Assembly (NCBI GenBank): GCA_902775345.1 | Contig: CACYLW010000007.1 | Span: forward strand, 124,001-188,000 | DNA: 64,000 nucleotides | Reading direction: 5' to 3' | DNA from: an uncultured Eubacteriales bacterium | GTDB taxonomy: Bacteria > Bacillota > Clostridia > Peptostreptococcales > Anaerovoracaceae | Shown: positions 1 to 9,326 of the stretch, piece by piece | Numbering within the stretch: the stretch's first letter is position 1 | Layout: the number at the start of each line of letters is the position of its first letter | Position numbers and translations under genes: made by a program | Notes under the pieces: model-generated | The model's input: only the letters and a program-made list of their open reading frames with translations | Database searches by the model: none | What the model was told of the DNA's origin: nothing

Positions 1-1
1 C

Positions 2-628
2 GACATTGCTAAGGAACACGATCTCTGGATCATCTCCGACGAGGTATACAGAGAATTCGTTTATGACGGAGCTGAGGCTCACTCATTCGGACAGCTCCCT
101 GACATCGCAGACAGAGTCGTTATCGTTGACTCCGTATCCAAGAGATGGTCTGCATGCGGAGCAAGAATCGGTGCTGCTATCTCCAAGAACGAAGAGTTCA
201 TGAGCGCACTCCTCAAGCTCGCACAGGGCAGACTCTGCGTACCTACACTCGAGCAGGTAGGCGCTGCAGCTCTTTACAGAATGGACAAGAGCTACTATGA
301 CGAAGCTAAGGCTGAGTATGAAGCAAGAAGAGACGCTGCTTATGAAGAGCTCTCCAAGATCCCTGGAATCGTTTGCCAGAAGCCTGCAGGCGCATTCTAT
401 ATGACATGCAAGCTGCCGGTTGATGACATCGAATCCTTCCTTATGTTCATGCTCAAGGAATTTGATGACAACGGTGAAACAGCAATGTTCGCACCGGCTC
501 CTGGATTCTATGCAACAAAGGGCCTCGGCGGAAACGAGATGCGTATCGCATACGTTCTGACACCAGATAAGATGAGAAGAGCTTGCGAACTCATCAAGAT
601 GGGTGTTGCCGCTTACAACGCAAAGTAG
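2..628 (+). CDS. PLP-dependent aminotransferase, class I/II (3' part only)
   Basis: The gene enters from the left edge, so only about the last 208 residues are visible. They are the C-terminal half of a fold-type I aminotransferase of the aspartate/alanine aminotransferase group, which moves amino groups between amino acids and 2-oxoacids in the cytoplasm. The stretch ISDEVYREFVY supplies the PLP-ring aspartate and tyrosine. SVSKRWSACGARIG contains the expected Schiff-base lysine (near base 140), and the arginine of EMRIAYV fits the substrate-carboxylate arginine. Codon use is strongly biased (AAG, CTC, TTC, GAC), suggesting high expression. A rho-independent terminator follows. The exact substrate cannot be told from this part. 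Confidence 0.9.
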   Translation, partial: DIAKEHDLWIISDEVYREFVYDGAEAHSFGQLPDIADRVVIVDSVSKRWSACGARIGAAISKNEEFMSALLKLAQGRLCVPTLEQVGAAALYRMDKSYYDEAKAEYEARRDAAYEELSKIPGIVCQKPAGAFYMTCKLPVDDIESFLMFMLKEFDDNGETAMFAPAPGFYATKGLGGNEMRIAYVLTPDKMRRACELIKMGVAAYNAK

Positions 629-659
629 TTTAACGCCGAACAATTCACTTGAACTGACG

Positions 660-692
660 GTAGGGGGAATTTCGGTTCCCCCTACAATTTTT
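660..692 (+). terminator. Hairpin with U-tract between the aminotransferase and mutS
   Basis: A perfect 10-bp stem (GTAGGGGGAA / TTCCCCCTAC) with a 6-base loop is followed by AATTTTT. This is a textbook rho-independent terminator for the upstream gene. It ends only about 10 bases before the mutS ATG, leaving no room for a promoter between them. Confidence 0.85.
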
Positions 693-702
693 GAGAAACA
701 AA

Positions 703-3351
703 ATGGCAGAAGCAAAACTTTCCCCAATGATGCAGCAATATACGGCAATCAAGGATGACTACAAAGATGCCATCCTCATGTACCGTCTCGGAGATTTCTA
801 CGAGATGTTCTTTGATGATGCCATTCTTGCGTCGCGTGAGCTTGAACTGACTCTTACGGGAAGGAACTGCGGCCTGGAAGAAAGGGCTCCCATGTGCGGA
901 GTGCCTTATCACTCGGTAGATCAGTACATAGTGAGGCTCGTCAACAACGGGCATAAGGTAGCGATATGCGAACAGGTAGAGGATCCCGCTGAAGCAAAGG
1001 GGCTCGTAAGGCGTGAGATAACACGCATATACACGCCGGGAACGCTTGACATATGCGATGCGGGCAGAAGCGAAAACAATGTGTTCATAGCTTCAGCCTG
1101 CGTATCCGATGAGCTCACCGCCATTGCGCTGGCAGATATAAGCACGGGTGAACTCAGCGCCTATGAGTACGAGACAGAAAAGGAAGGCAAAAAAAGGTCA
1201 TTTGAACGCCTCCTGAATGATATTTCAATACTCGATGTAAAAGAACTCGTGATCAGCGATGAAATTGCCTCAGAGGTCGAAATATCGCTTTCTGAGCATA
1301 TGCTCAACGTCTATTTGGACCGCATAGACGGTTCATATTACAGATATCAGACCGCAAGAGACGTGCTTATGGAACAGTTCGGAGTTTCTTCGCTCATCCC
1401 TCTTGATCTTGAGGGAAGGGAGGAGATGACTTCCGCCATAGGCGCTCTCCTGATGTATCTGAGAGAAACTCAGAAAGGTGATCTTGACCAGTTCAAGGAT
1501 GTGACGATCAGGCAGCATGACGGGGTGATGCATCTTGACAGATCAACGCTTCGGAATCTTGAACTCCTTGAAACAATTTATGACGGTGATGTCAAGGGAT
1601 CCCTTCTGGGGGTAATAGGAAAAACAAAGACTGCGATGGGCGGAAGGCTTTTAAGGTCATGGCTCAGGGAACCTCTTACTGATGTTCCCGGGATCCGCAA
1701 AAGGCTGGATGCTGTAGAGGAACTCAGAAACGACCCTATAAAGGCAAACAACATTTCGAACAGTCTCAGGTATATCTACGATTTCCAGAGGCTGACTGCA
1801 AGGATCGCTACGGGACGCGCTGACGCGCGTGACCTTATCGCGCTTAAAAAGACCCTTGCCCAGCTTCCGGATATAAAGTATGAGCTCTCGGACACAAGAT
1901 CTTCTCTGCTGAGAGAACTTAACGGATCGATTGATGATTTCGATGAGCTTTACAGACTCATCGACCGGTCTATCTGCGAAGAACCTCCTATGGGGATCAC
2001 CGAAGGAGGAATAATAAAGCCCGGTCATTCAAAGGATCTCGACAGACTCAAGGAATCCATCTCAGGAGCAAAGGAATGGATAGCAAATCTTGAAAACACC
2101 GAGAAGGAAAGGACCGGCATAAAAACCCTTAAAGTCGGATACAACAAAGTCTTCGGTTACTACATCGATGTAAGCAAAGGCATGATCGATAAAGTGCCTG
2201 AAGACTATATCAGAAAACAGACTCTCGTAAACAACGAGAGATACATAACTCCTGAACTGAAGGAGAAAGAAGATCTTGTCCTCACCGCTGAGGCCAGGAT
2301 CAACAAGATCGAATACGAAGAATTCCGCAGGATAAGATCTGCGATAGAACCATATATAACCCGGCTGCAGAGCGCATCGGCAGCAGTTGCAGTGCTTGAT
2401 GTCATCATATCATTCGCGAAAACAGCTGCTTCGAACGGTTATGTGAAGCCCAAAGTAAATGACGGTGATGTCATAGATATAAAAAAGGGCAGACACCCTG
2501 CAGTAGAGCAGCTCCTCGGAGCCGGTATGTTTGTCTCAAATGATACTCTCATAAACATGGACGACCGGAGCATGCTGATAATCACAGGACCTAACATGTC
2601 GGGTAAATCGACATACATGAGGCAGACGGCGATCATCGTTCTCATGGCACAGATCGGATGTTTCGTACCGGCTGAAAGCGCCGTGATCGGAGTGACTGAC
2701 CGCATATTCACAAGGATAGGCGCATCCGATAACCTGGCTTACGGGCAGTCAACTTTCTACATAGAAATGAGCGAACTCGCCGGCATACTCAGAAACGCTA
2801 CCCCGAGAAGTCTCATCATACTCGATGAGATCGGAAGAGGCACAAGTACTTTCGACGGCCTGTCCATAGCCTGGGCAACCGCCTCGTATCTCGCCGATCC
2901 GTATCACCGGGTAAGGACTATGTTCGCAACACACTATCATGAACTTACGGATCTCGAGGATGAGAAAGAAGGGATACACAACCTTTCAGTCGCGGCAGCA
3001 GAAGACGGAAACGATGTGGTGTTCCTTCACAACATCATAGAAGGTCCCGCAAGCAAGAGTTACGGAATACATGTAGCCAGGATAGCAGGGATACCTGAAG
3101 TCATAAGAAGGGACGCGAGGCATAAGCTGAACGAACTTGAAAAGCTCTCGGCGGAAGTAAGAGGAGATTCCTCAGAACGTACGGAGCAGATATCGTTCAT
3201 GACAGAAGAACTCGCCGAAGAGGGGATCAGCGCCGATGCTGCCAAATTCAGGCATATCGCTTCAAAGATAAGTGAGATCGACATCAACACGATGACTCCT
3301 GTTTCAGCGCTTGTAAAGCTTCAGGAGATAATAGAAGAATTCAGCAACTGA
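703..3351 (+). CDS. mutS: DNA mismatch repair protein MutS
   Basis: MutS1 recognises base mismatches and small loops and, after ATP binding, recruits MutL. The mismatch-wedge motif Phe-x-Glu is present as F32-Y33-E34 in GDFYEMF. The ABC-type ATPase domain has its P-loop GPNMSGKST near residues 629-637 and Walker B LIILDEIGRGTSTFDG near 705. At 882 residues it has the usual family length. ATG 703 was chosen because the protein then starts MAEAKLSPMMQQY as in homologues; a TTG at 691 is also in frame but lies in the terminator U-tract. No good Shine-Dalgarno precedes either start. mutL begins 1 base after the stop, so the two are co-transcribed. Confidence 0.97.
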   Translation: MAEAKLSPMMQQYTAIKDDYKDAILMYRLGDFYEMFFDDAILASRELELTLTGRNCGLEERAPMCGVPYHSVDQYIVRLVNNGHKVAICEQVEDPAEAKGLVRREITRIYTPGTLDICDAGRSENNVFIASACVSDELTAIALADISTGELSAYEYETEKEGKKRSFERLLNDISILDVKELVISDEIASEVEISLSEHMLNVYLDRIDGSYYRYQTARDVLMEQFGVSSLIPLDLEGREEMTSAIGALLMYLRETQKGDLDQFKDVTIRQHDGVMHLDRSTLRNLELLETIYDGDVKGSLLGVIGKTKTAMGGRLLRSWLREPLTDVPGIRKRLDAVEELRNDPIKANNISNSLRYIYDFQRLTARIATGRADARDLIALKKTLAQLPDIKYELSDTRSSLLRELNGSIDDFDELYRLIDRSICEEPPMGITEGGIIKPGHSKDLDRLKESISGAKEWIANLENTEKERTGIKTLKVGYNKVFGYYIDVSKGMIDKVPEDYIRKQTLVNNERYITPELKEKEDLVLTAEARINKIEYEEFRRIRSAIEPYITRLQSASAAVAVLDVIISFAKTAASNGYVKPKVNDGDVIDIKKGRHPAVEQLLGAGMFVSNDTLINMDDRSMLIITGPNMSGKSTYMRQTAIIVLMAQIGCFVPAESAVIGVTDRIFTRIGASDNLAYGQSTFYIEMSELAGILRNATPRSLIILDEIGRGTSTFDGLSIAWATASYLADPYHRVRTMFATHYHELTDLEDEKEGIHNLSVAAAEDGNDVVFLHNIIEGPASKSYGIHVARIAGIPEVIRRDARHKLNELEKLSAEVRGDSSERTEQISFMTEELAEEGISADAAKFRHIASKISEIDINTMTPVSALVKLQEIIEEFSN

Positions 3352-3352
3352 C

Positions 3353-5149
3353 ATGATAAAAGTACTCGACAGCTTTGTCGCAGATAAGATCGCAGCCGGA
3401 GAAGTAATCGAAAGGCCTGTTTCTGCGGTAAAGGAACTTGTTGAAAACTCAATAGATGCAGGCGCGGGATCAATTATCGTTGAGATCCGCAAGGGAGGCA
3501 AGTCGTATATCCGTGTTACTGATGACGGATGCGGCATCTCTTTTGATGAAGCCGAGACAGCGTTTCTCAGACATGCCACCAGCAAGATCAGCGGAATAGC
3601 AGACCTTGACAACATAGTTTCTCTTGGATTCAGGGGAGAAGCTCTCGCCAGCATATCTGCTGTTTCGAGGATGACCATGGTGACCCGCAGGGAAGAGGAC
3701 ATGTCGGGCGTAAAGCTTGTGCTTCACGGAGGCAGGCTTGTTTCCAAGGAGCGCACAGGATGCAACAAAGGAACTACAGTCATAGCTGAAGATCTGTTCT
3801 ATAACACTCCGGCAAGGCGCAAGTTCATGAAGACTGACGCCCGCGAGGCATCGGCCGTAACCGAACTGATTCAGCAGTATGCAGTGTGCTATGCTGACAT
3901 ACGTTTCATGATGATCAGCAACGGCATGACGCTTTTTACCACAAACGGTGACGGCGACACGCATGCTGTTATCAGATCGCTTTATCCTTCCATAGCGAGG
4001 AACGGTCTTCTTCCGGTCGATTACGAAAACATAAAAGGTTTTATATCAGATCCGGGCAGCACGCTGAGCACAAGAAAGGGTCAGCTTTTCTTTGTAAACG
4101 GACGCCTTGTATCGAGTGCAGTCATAGAGAAAGGTCTTGAAGAAGGGTATCAGGGACGCATATTCAGCGGTTTTCCAGCTGCAGTCCTCTTCATTGAAGC
4201 TGAACCCTGCGATATAGATGTCAATATACATCCGGGCAAGCAGGAGATAAGATTCCTGAGGCAGGATATGGTCAGGAGCGGGATCGCTGAAGCTGTCAGC
4301 AGGGCAGTGATGACAGGTTCCGGCGTTCCTAAAGGTTTTGTTAAAAATGTTGAAAGCGCTCCTGAAATGCCTTTAAATACTGTTGAACCGCAGATTGAAA
4401 GCGTTCATCAAAAAGAGGAGACAGAACAGACTTCGATCAGGGAATTTCTGAAGAGCCTTGACAGCAGGACCTCTTATGAAGAGCCGGAAACGCCTGAAAT
4501 ACCTGAGGCAACGGCATCTTTCGCAGCTGAGAAAGCAGAAACTTCTTATGTACCTGTATCGGCTCCTGCACCATTCGATTTTGCAGACCTTGTACTCAAG
4601 GGCTATGTTTTTAATACGTATATCATCATGCAGGGAAGTGATGAGCTTTTCATTTTCGACCAGCACGCTGCGCACGAACGTATCTTTTATGAGAAGTTCA
4701 TGCGCGGGTACAATAATTCCGCACACTCACCACAGCCTGTTCTCACAGCCTTCACAATCAGCGTGAGCAATGATGTATACTCAATGAGCGGAGAATGGCT
4801 CGGCGATCTTATTCGCATGGGCTTTGATATCGAAGATTTCGGAAACTGCACGTTTATTGTAAGGGGGATCCCTCCGTATATGAGCATCGATGAGGCCGAA
4901 GGCTTCGCAAGAGGTTTTGCGGAGGCTGCGGGAGAAGCGGGAGGCTCCAATAAAGTAGTCATCGACAAACTAATTACAAAATCGTGCAAGTCAGCCGTAA
5001 AAGCACACGATGTGCTTTCAGAAAAAGAAATAACCGATCTTATGTCAGAACTTGCAAAATGCGATAATCCGTACTCATGTCCGCATGGGAGGCCGACATT
5101 CATACGGATAAGCAATTATGACATCGAAAGATCGTTCAGACGTAAATGA
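3353..5149 (+). CDS. mutL: DNA mismatch repair protein MutL, endonuclease type
   Basis: A GHKL ATPase N-terminal half (ELVENSIDAGA, DDGCGI, GFRGEALASI near residue 91) is followed by a variable linker and a C-terminal dimerisation/nuclease domain. The metal-dependent nicking motif DQHAAHERIFYE, matching DQHA(x)2E(x)4E, starts near residue 436. The accessory metal motifs SCKSAVKAHD (near 544) and CPHGRP near the C-terminus are also present. It should therefore nick the daughter strand itself, as in organisms without MutH. 598 residues; it overlaps the region just before miaA and is translationally adjacent to mutS. Confidence 0.97.
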   Translation: MIKVLDSFVADKIAAGEVIERPVSAVKELVENSIDAGAGSIIVEIRKGGKSYIRVTDDGCGISFDEAETAFLRHATSKISGIADLDNIVSLGFRGEALASISAVSRMTMVTRREEDMSGVKLVLHGGRLVSKERTGCNKGTTVIAEDLFYNTPARRKFMKTDAREASAVTELIQQYAVCYADIRFMMISNGMTLFTTNGDGDTHAVIRSLYPSIARNGLLPVDYENIKGFISDPGSTLSTRKGQLFFVNGRLVSSAVIEKGLEEGYQGRIFSGFPAAVLFIEAEPCDIDVNIHPGKQEIRFLRQDMVRSGIAEAVSRAVMTGSGVPKGFVKNVESAPEMPLNTVEPQIESVHQKEETEQTSIREFLKSLDSRTSYEEPETPEIPEATASFAAEKAETSYVPVSAPAPFDFADLVLKGYVFNTYIIMQGSDELFIFDQHAAHERIFYEKFMRGYNNSAHSPQPVLTAFTISVSNDVYSMSGEWLGDLIRMGFDIEDFGNCTFIVRGIPPYMSIDEAEGFARGFAEAAGEAGGSNKVVIDKLITKSCKSAVKAHDVLSEKEITDLMSELAKCDNPYSCPHGRPTFIRISNYDIERSFRRK

Positions 5150-5171
5150 ATATCAGGAAAAAGAGAACAAT

Positions 5172-6104
5172 ATGAAAAATACTGTATATGTAATTTCGGG
5201 TCCGACGGCATCAGGAAAAAGCCTGATCGCATACTATCTCGCGAAACGTATCAACGGCGAGATAGTTAACTGTGACTCGATCCAGTTATACAAATACATG
5301 GATATAGGAAGCGCAAAGCCTTCCGAAAAGGCGATGTCTGAAGTAAGGCACCACCTCTACTCGATCGAGGATCCTTCGGTCAACATGACCGTTGCCAATT
5401 ACCGTAAACTTGCGATAGAAGCGATCGATGACATCCTTGCCCGTGGAAAGACTCCGATAGTCTGCGGCGGCACGGGTCTTTATCTCAATGCAATACTCTA
5501 TAATATGGATTTCGGGGCTGCTCCCGATGACATTGAGCGCAGACATGAACTCGAAGAGCTCGCTTCACAGCGCGGCGCTCAGTATATGCATGAATATCTT
5601 CAGGGACTCGATCCTGAAGCCGCATCAAGGATCCATCCTAACAACACCCGAAAGATCATACGCGCAATTGAAGCCTATGAGCACGGAAAGGGGATAAAGG
5701 ATCTCTCCGAATGTGAGATCAACCCTGACTACGACTTCAGGTTCTACGCTCTTACAATGGAGAGAGAGTGGCTGTATGAAAGAATAAACCGCAGGGTATC
5801 AAGGCTTATCTCAGACGGCCTTGTCGATGAAGTCAGCGGTCTCCTGGACAGGGGATATACAGCTGATACTCCTGCGATGAAGGCTATCGGATACAAGGAG
5901 ATCATCGGCTTCCTCAACGGGGAGTATGATCTTTTCGATGCAAAGGAACTCATAATGAAAAATACCAGGCATTATGCGAAAAGGCAGTATACCTGGCTAA
6001 AGAGATACGATTTCATAAACTGGCTGGAGATCCGTAAGGGCGATACAGTCGGCGAAGTAGTTGATAAACTGCTGGGCGAAGACCACAGTTCTGAGTACAT
6101 GTAA
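5172..6104 (+). CDS. miaA: tRNA dimethylallyltransferase
   Basis: MiaA transfers a dimethylallyl group from DMAPP to N6 of A37 in tRNAs reading UNN codons. The P-loop GPTASGKS lies at residues 10-17, followed by the family motif NCDSIQLYKYMDIGSAKP and the conserved GGTGLYLNAILY. I chose ATG 5172 (310 residues, the family norm), because the upstream in-frame ATG at 5118 lies inside mutL and would add a non-conserved charged leader. mutS-mutL-miaA is a common order in Firmicutes and fits one operon. Confidence 0.95.
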   Translation: MKNTVYVISGPTASGKSLIAYYLAKRINGEIVNCDSIQLYKYMDIGSAKPSEKAMSEVRHHLYSIEDPSVNMTVANYRKLAIEAIDDILARGKTPIVCGGTGLYLNAILYNMDFGAAPDDIERRHELEELASQRGAQYMHEYLQGLDPEAASRIHPNNTRKIIRAIEAYEHGKGIKDLSECEINPDYDFRFYALTMEREWLYERINRRVSRLISDGLVDEVSGLLDRGYTADTPAMKAIGYKEIIGFLNGEYDLFDAKELIMKNTRHYAKRQYTWLKRYDFINWLEIRKGDTVGEVVDKLLGEDHSSEYM

Positions 6105-6112
6105 TTCCGGAT

Positions 6113-7258
6113 ATGGCAAAAACCACGTACGACAGCAAGGAATACAGATCGCATAACAAGAGCGACAGGCCTGACAACATTGTCAAGAAGGAAAACGACA
6201 TCTACATGGAGTGTGAGGCCATCCAGAAGGAACTTCCGAATTTTTTGCGTCCGTATTTTGCATATCTCAAAGGCAACGTGCTTCCGATGACAAGGCTTGC
6301 GTACCTGCACGACGTAAGGTTTTTCATGAACTACCTTATAAAGGAGACTGACCTTACGAAAGCGGAGACTCCGAAAGACATAAAGTCGGAGGAACTCAAT
6401 GAGATCGTTGCGGCAGATATAAATCTTTATATCGACTATTGCCGCAAGTACATGGTAGAAGACGGAGATACGGTTACGGTGTTTGAGAACAACAACAAGT
6501 CTCTTGCCCGTAAGAAATCCTCAGTGTCGGTGCTTTTCAAGCAGCTCTACAGGGATGGAATAGTAGATACTAACATTACCGACGGTTTCGATCCGATAAG
6601 GGTAGCTAAGCCTGGGGAGCGCGAGATCAAAGCGCTTCAGGATGATGAAGTAATGATAATGCTGGATGCCGTCACAAACGGTACCGGCCTTACGAATCAT
6701 GAACGCACTTATTGGGAGAAGACCAGGCTCCGTGACAAAGCCATACTTGTCATGTTCGTCACATACGGACTCAGACTGAGCGAGCTCCAGCAGCTGAACC
6801 TTTCTTCATTCAACTTCTCAAGAGGGGAATTCAAGATCTACCGCAAGAGAGGAAAGGAATCCATAATGCCTCTGAACCGCTCTGTTGAGATGGTTCTTAA
6901 CGATTACATCAGCAGCGAGAGAAATACCGTCATACCCGAAGATTCGGCCTCTGAAGACGCTCTGTTCCTGTCACTGCAGGGGAAAAGAATAACAGAACGG
7001 GCTATCAGAGAGCTCGTCAAGAAATACACCTCAATTGCACTCAACACGAGCAGGCGCGCGGGCTACAGCCCTCATAAGCTCAGGGCTACGGCTGCCACAT
7101 CACTTATCGGACGAGGCAATTCCATTTATGATGTTGCCGCGCTTCTGGATCACGAGCAGGTAACAACCACGCAGCTCTACGCTCAGCACAAGATGAACGT
7201 GAAACGCGACCTTGTGAGCGACATGGAATGGGAGCTCGAAAGAACAGACGAAGACTGA
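6113..7258 (+). CDS. Tyrosine recombinase, XerS-like
   Basis: A 381-residue tyrosine recombinase with an N-terminal SAM-like core-binding domain (LPNFLRPYFAYLKGNVLP onward) and a full catalytic set: R221 (GLRLSEL), K248 (KRGKES), H321-x-x-R324 (SPHKLRATAA), H347 (LLDHEQ) and nucleophile Y356 (QLYAQH). The N-terminal architecture and the length resemble streptococcal XerS, the single recombinase acting with FtsK at the dif site, more than the roughly 300-residue XerC/XerD. It sits 8 bases after miaA and 2 bases before the next gene, inside a housekeeping operon, so a chromosome-dimer resolution role is more likely than a mobile-element integrase. The XerS identity is inferred, not proven. Confidence 0.85.
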   Translation: MAKTTYDSKEYRSHNKSDRPDNIVKKENDIYMECEAIQKELPNFLRPYFAYLKGNVLPMTRLAYLHDVRFFMNYLIKETDLTKAETPKDIKSEELNEIVAADINLYIDYCRKYMVEDGDTVTVFENNNKSLARKKSSVSVLFKQLYRDGIVDTNITDGFDPIRVAKPGEREIKALQDDEVMIMLDAVTNGTGLTNHERTYWEKTRLRDKAILVMFVTYGLRLSELQQLNLSSFNFSRGEFKIYRKRGKESIMPLNRSVEMVLNDYISSERNTVIPEDSASEDALFLSLQGKRITERAIRELVKKYTSIALNTSRRAGYSPHKLRATAATSLIGRGNSIYDVAALLDHEQVTTTQLYAQHKMNVKRDLVSDMEWELERTDED

Positions 7259-7260
7259 TA

Positions 7261-8595
7261 ATGGATAGATACAACGAATACATAAAAGAACAATTCAATA
7301 TTGATGATAAAGTGCTCGCGCTGGTAGATGAAGCTGAAGACGTTCTCGCAGAACGCTTTGCCGGGATCGATGACATAACAGCTATATGTCAGATGAAGGT
7401 CCTCAAAGCCTTTCAGGAAAATCATATCAACGCGACTCATTTTGACTGGAGCACCGGATATGGCTATGATGATGCCGGCCGCGAAGCAGTTGAGAGGGTG
7501 TATGCTTCTGTTTTCGGTACAGAAGCCGCGCTTGTAAGGCCTAACATAGTAAACGGGACACATGCCATAGCAGCAACTCTGCTCGGAATGCTCAGACCGG
7601 GAGATGAACTCATTGAAGTTACCGGAAAACCGTATGATACCCTTCAGACAGTCATAGGCAGAGAAGACGGCAGCGCTAAGAAAAGGGGAGAAGGCAGTCT
7701 TCTGGGGCCGGCAGACTTTAAGGGGACGATAAAAGATTATGGTATAATTTATAAAGAAGTCGCCCTCAGAGATGACCTGGATGTAGATCTTGACGCAATT
7801 AGCAAGGCTGTCACTCCTAAAACAAAAGTCGTTGCAATGCAGCGCTCTACGGGCTATGACTGGAGACCGGCGATATCACTTGATAGCCTCAGGGCTGTTA
7901 CCGAACTCGTGCACGGCATAGATCCGGATATCATCGTCATGCTCGATAACTGTTATGGAGAATTCGTTGATTCCGTTGAACCTACTGAGTTCGGCGTTGA
8001 CGTCATGGCCGGATCTCTCATAAAGAATCCGGGTGGAGGACTTGCGCTTTCAGGCGGATATATAGTCGGAAGAGCTGATCTCATCGAACAGATCTCCTAC
8101 AGGCTTACATGTCCTGGCATTGGCGCTGAGTGCGGGCTTACATTCGGACAGAACCGCAATGTCATGCAGGGTCTCTTCATCGCTCCGGGAGTAGTTAATG
8201 CTGCTCTTAAAGGCGCGATCCTCGCAGGTACGGTATATGACAAACTAGGGTTTGAAGTCGTTCCTGCTGCCGATGCCGTCAGAAGTGACATAATACAGGC
8301 CATCAAATTCCTTACGGCAGAACGCACGGTCGCATTCTGTCAGGCGGTGCAGTCCGCTTCGCCTATCGATTCATATGTTCTTCCTATGCCATGGGATATG
8401 CCGGGTTATGATGATCAGGTAGTAATGGCTGCAGGCGCCTTCGTTCAGGGTTCATCAATAGAGCTCAGTGCCGACGCGCCTCTCAGGGAACCTTATATCG
8501 CTTACTTCCAGGGCGGTCTTTCATACTGGCATTCCAGATTCGGCGTTATAAAGAGTCTTGACGCGCTCTATAAAAAAGGTCTTATCACATTATGA
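7261..8595 (+). CDS. Methionine gamma-lyase family protein (aluminium resistance / YnbB-like PLP enzyme)
   Basis: A fold-type I PLP enzyme of 444 residues belonging to the family annotated as methionine gamma-lyase-related or aluminium resistance protein (YnbB in Bacillus). Seen: ATHFDWSTGYGYDD near the N-terminus, RPNIVNGTHA for the cofactor pocket, MLDNCYGEF with the PLP aspartate, and the probable Schiff-base lysine in GSLIKNPGGGLA. The likely reaction is alpha,gamma- or alpha,beta-elimination on a sulfur amino acid, but the substrate is not established for this family. ATG 7261 was preferred over 7228, which lies inside the xer gene. The stop overlaps the next start by 4 bases. Confidence 0.88.
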   Translation: MDRYNEYIKEQFNIDDKVLALVDEAEDVLAERFAGIDDITAICQMKVLKAFQENHINATHFDWSTGYGYDDAGREAVERVYASVFGTEAALVRPNIVNGTHAIAATLLGMLRPGDELIEVTGKPYDTLQTVIGREDGSAKKRGEGSLLGPADFKGTIKDYGIIYKEVALRDDLDVDLDAISKAVTPKTKVVAMQRSTGYDWRPAISLDSLRAVTELVHGIDPDIIVMLDNCYGEFVDSVEPTEFGVDVMAGSLIKNPGGGLALSGGYIVGRADLIEQISYRLTCPGIGAECGLTFGQNRNVMQGLFIAPGVVNAALKGAILAGTVYDKLGFEVVPAADAVRSDIIQAIKFLTAERTVAFCQAVQSASPIDSYVLPMPWDMPGYDDQVVMAAGAFVQGSSIELSADAPLREPYIAYFQGGLSYWHSRFGVIKSLDALYKKGLITL

Positions 8596-9326
8596 GCAGT
8601 GGCTCCGGGGCTAAGAAGATCATTGCATTTCTCAAGCTGATATTGCTCGTTGTCATCATTGCGGGCATACCGGCTTTTATTTATCTCAAATATGGCAGCG
8701 GTGTGTTCAGCAAGGACACCGCGTCCCGGGTCGTGGAATACCTGCAGCAGAACAGCAGAACAGCGTTCCTGCTTATTATCGGCATACAGATAATACAGGT
8801 AGTTGTATGCTTCCTTCCGGGTCAGCCGATACAGTTTGCTGCCAGCTACATGTTCGGTGTAGGCGTCGGATTCCTGCTTTCGGTCATCGGTGCTGTGATT
8901 GGAACAACGATATCTTTTTATATTGCCAAGGGGCTCGGAAGCGATGCGGTACACGTATTCTTCGGAGAAGAGAAAGTCAAGGAATATCAGCGGAGACTTA
9001 ATTCCGGAAGGGGACTGCTGCTCACGCTTCTGATCTATCTGATACCCGGAGTACCGAAAGACCTCGTCTCATATGCTGCGGGTATATCGGAAATGCGTTT
9101 CCGTCCTTTTCTCCTGACAGCAACAGCCGGCAGATCACCGGCCATGCTCGGAAGCCTTCTGCTCGGTCATTTCTTCGGCAGGCAGAACTACGCGGCCATA
9201 ATCATACTGTCAGCGGTAATAGTGCTCATACTGCTGGTCTGCCTTATAAAACGTAAAGAACTCATTAGTTTTCTCGACATGATAGAACTTAAGGATGCGA
9301 AATCAGAGGAAAAAATAAATGGCTAA
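8592..9326 (+). CDS. TVP38/TMEM64 (DedA-like) membrane protein
   Basis: A 244-residue polytopic membrane protein with about five to six hydrophobic segments and the family motifs FLPGQPIQFAASYMFG and YLIPGVPKDLVSYAAG, which form the re-entrant proline-containing half-helices of the VTT/DedA domain. Members are thought to move or scramble phospholipid-like substrates at the cytoplasmic membrane; the exact substrate is unknown. It starts in a 4-base ATGA overlap with the PLP enzyme and overlaps the next gene by 8 bases, so it is translationally coupled on both sides. Confidence 0.88.
   Translation: MSSGSGAKKIIAFLKLILLVVIIAGIPAFIYLKYGSGVFSKDTASRVVEYLQQNSRTAFLLIIGIQIIQVVVCFLPGQPIQFAASYMFGVGVGFLLSVIGAVIGTTISFYIAKGLGSDAVHVFFGEEKVKEYQRRLNSGRGLLLTLLIYLIPGVPKDLVSYAAGISEMRFRPFLLTATAGRSPAMLGSLLLGHFFGRQNYAAIIILSAVIVLILLVCLIKRKELISFLDMIELKDAKSEEKING

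Noticed and set aside
83..748. 221-codon open frame on the minus strand opposite the aminotransferase
   Set aside because: It is the shadow of a strongly codon-biased real gene, has no ribosome-binding site, and its product is a Ser/Cys-rich sequence without family features.
6113..7258. Tyrosine recombinase as the integrase of a mobile element
   Set aside because: It is packed within 2-8 bases of housekeeping genes, with no att-like repeats, no cargo genes and no change of codon use.
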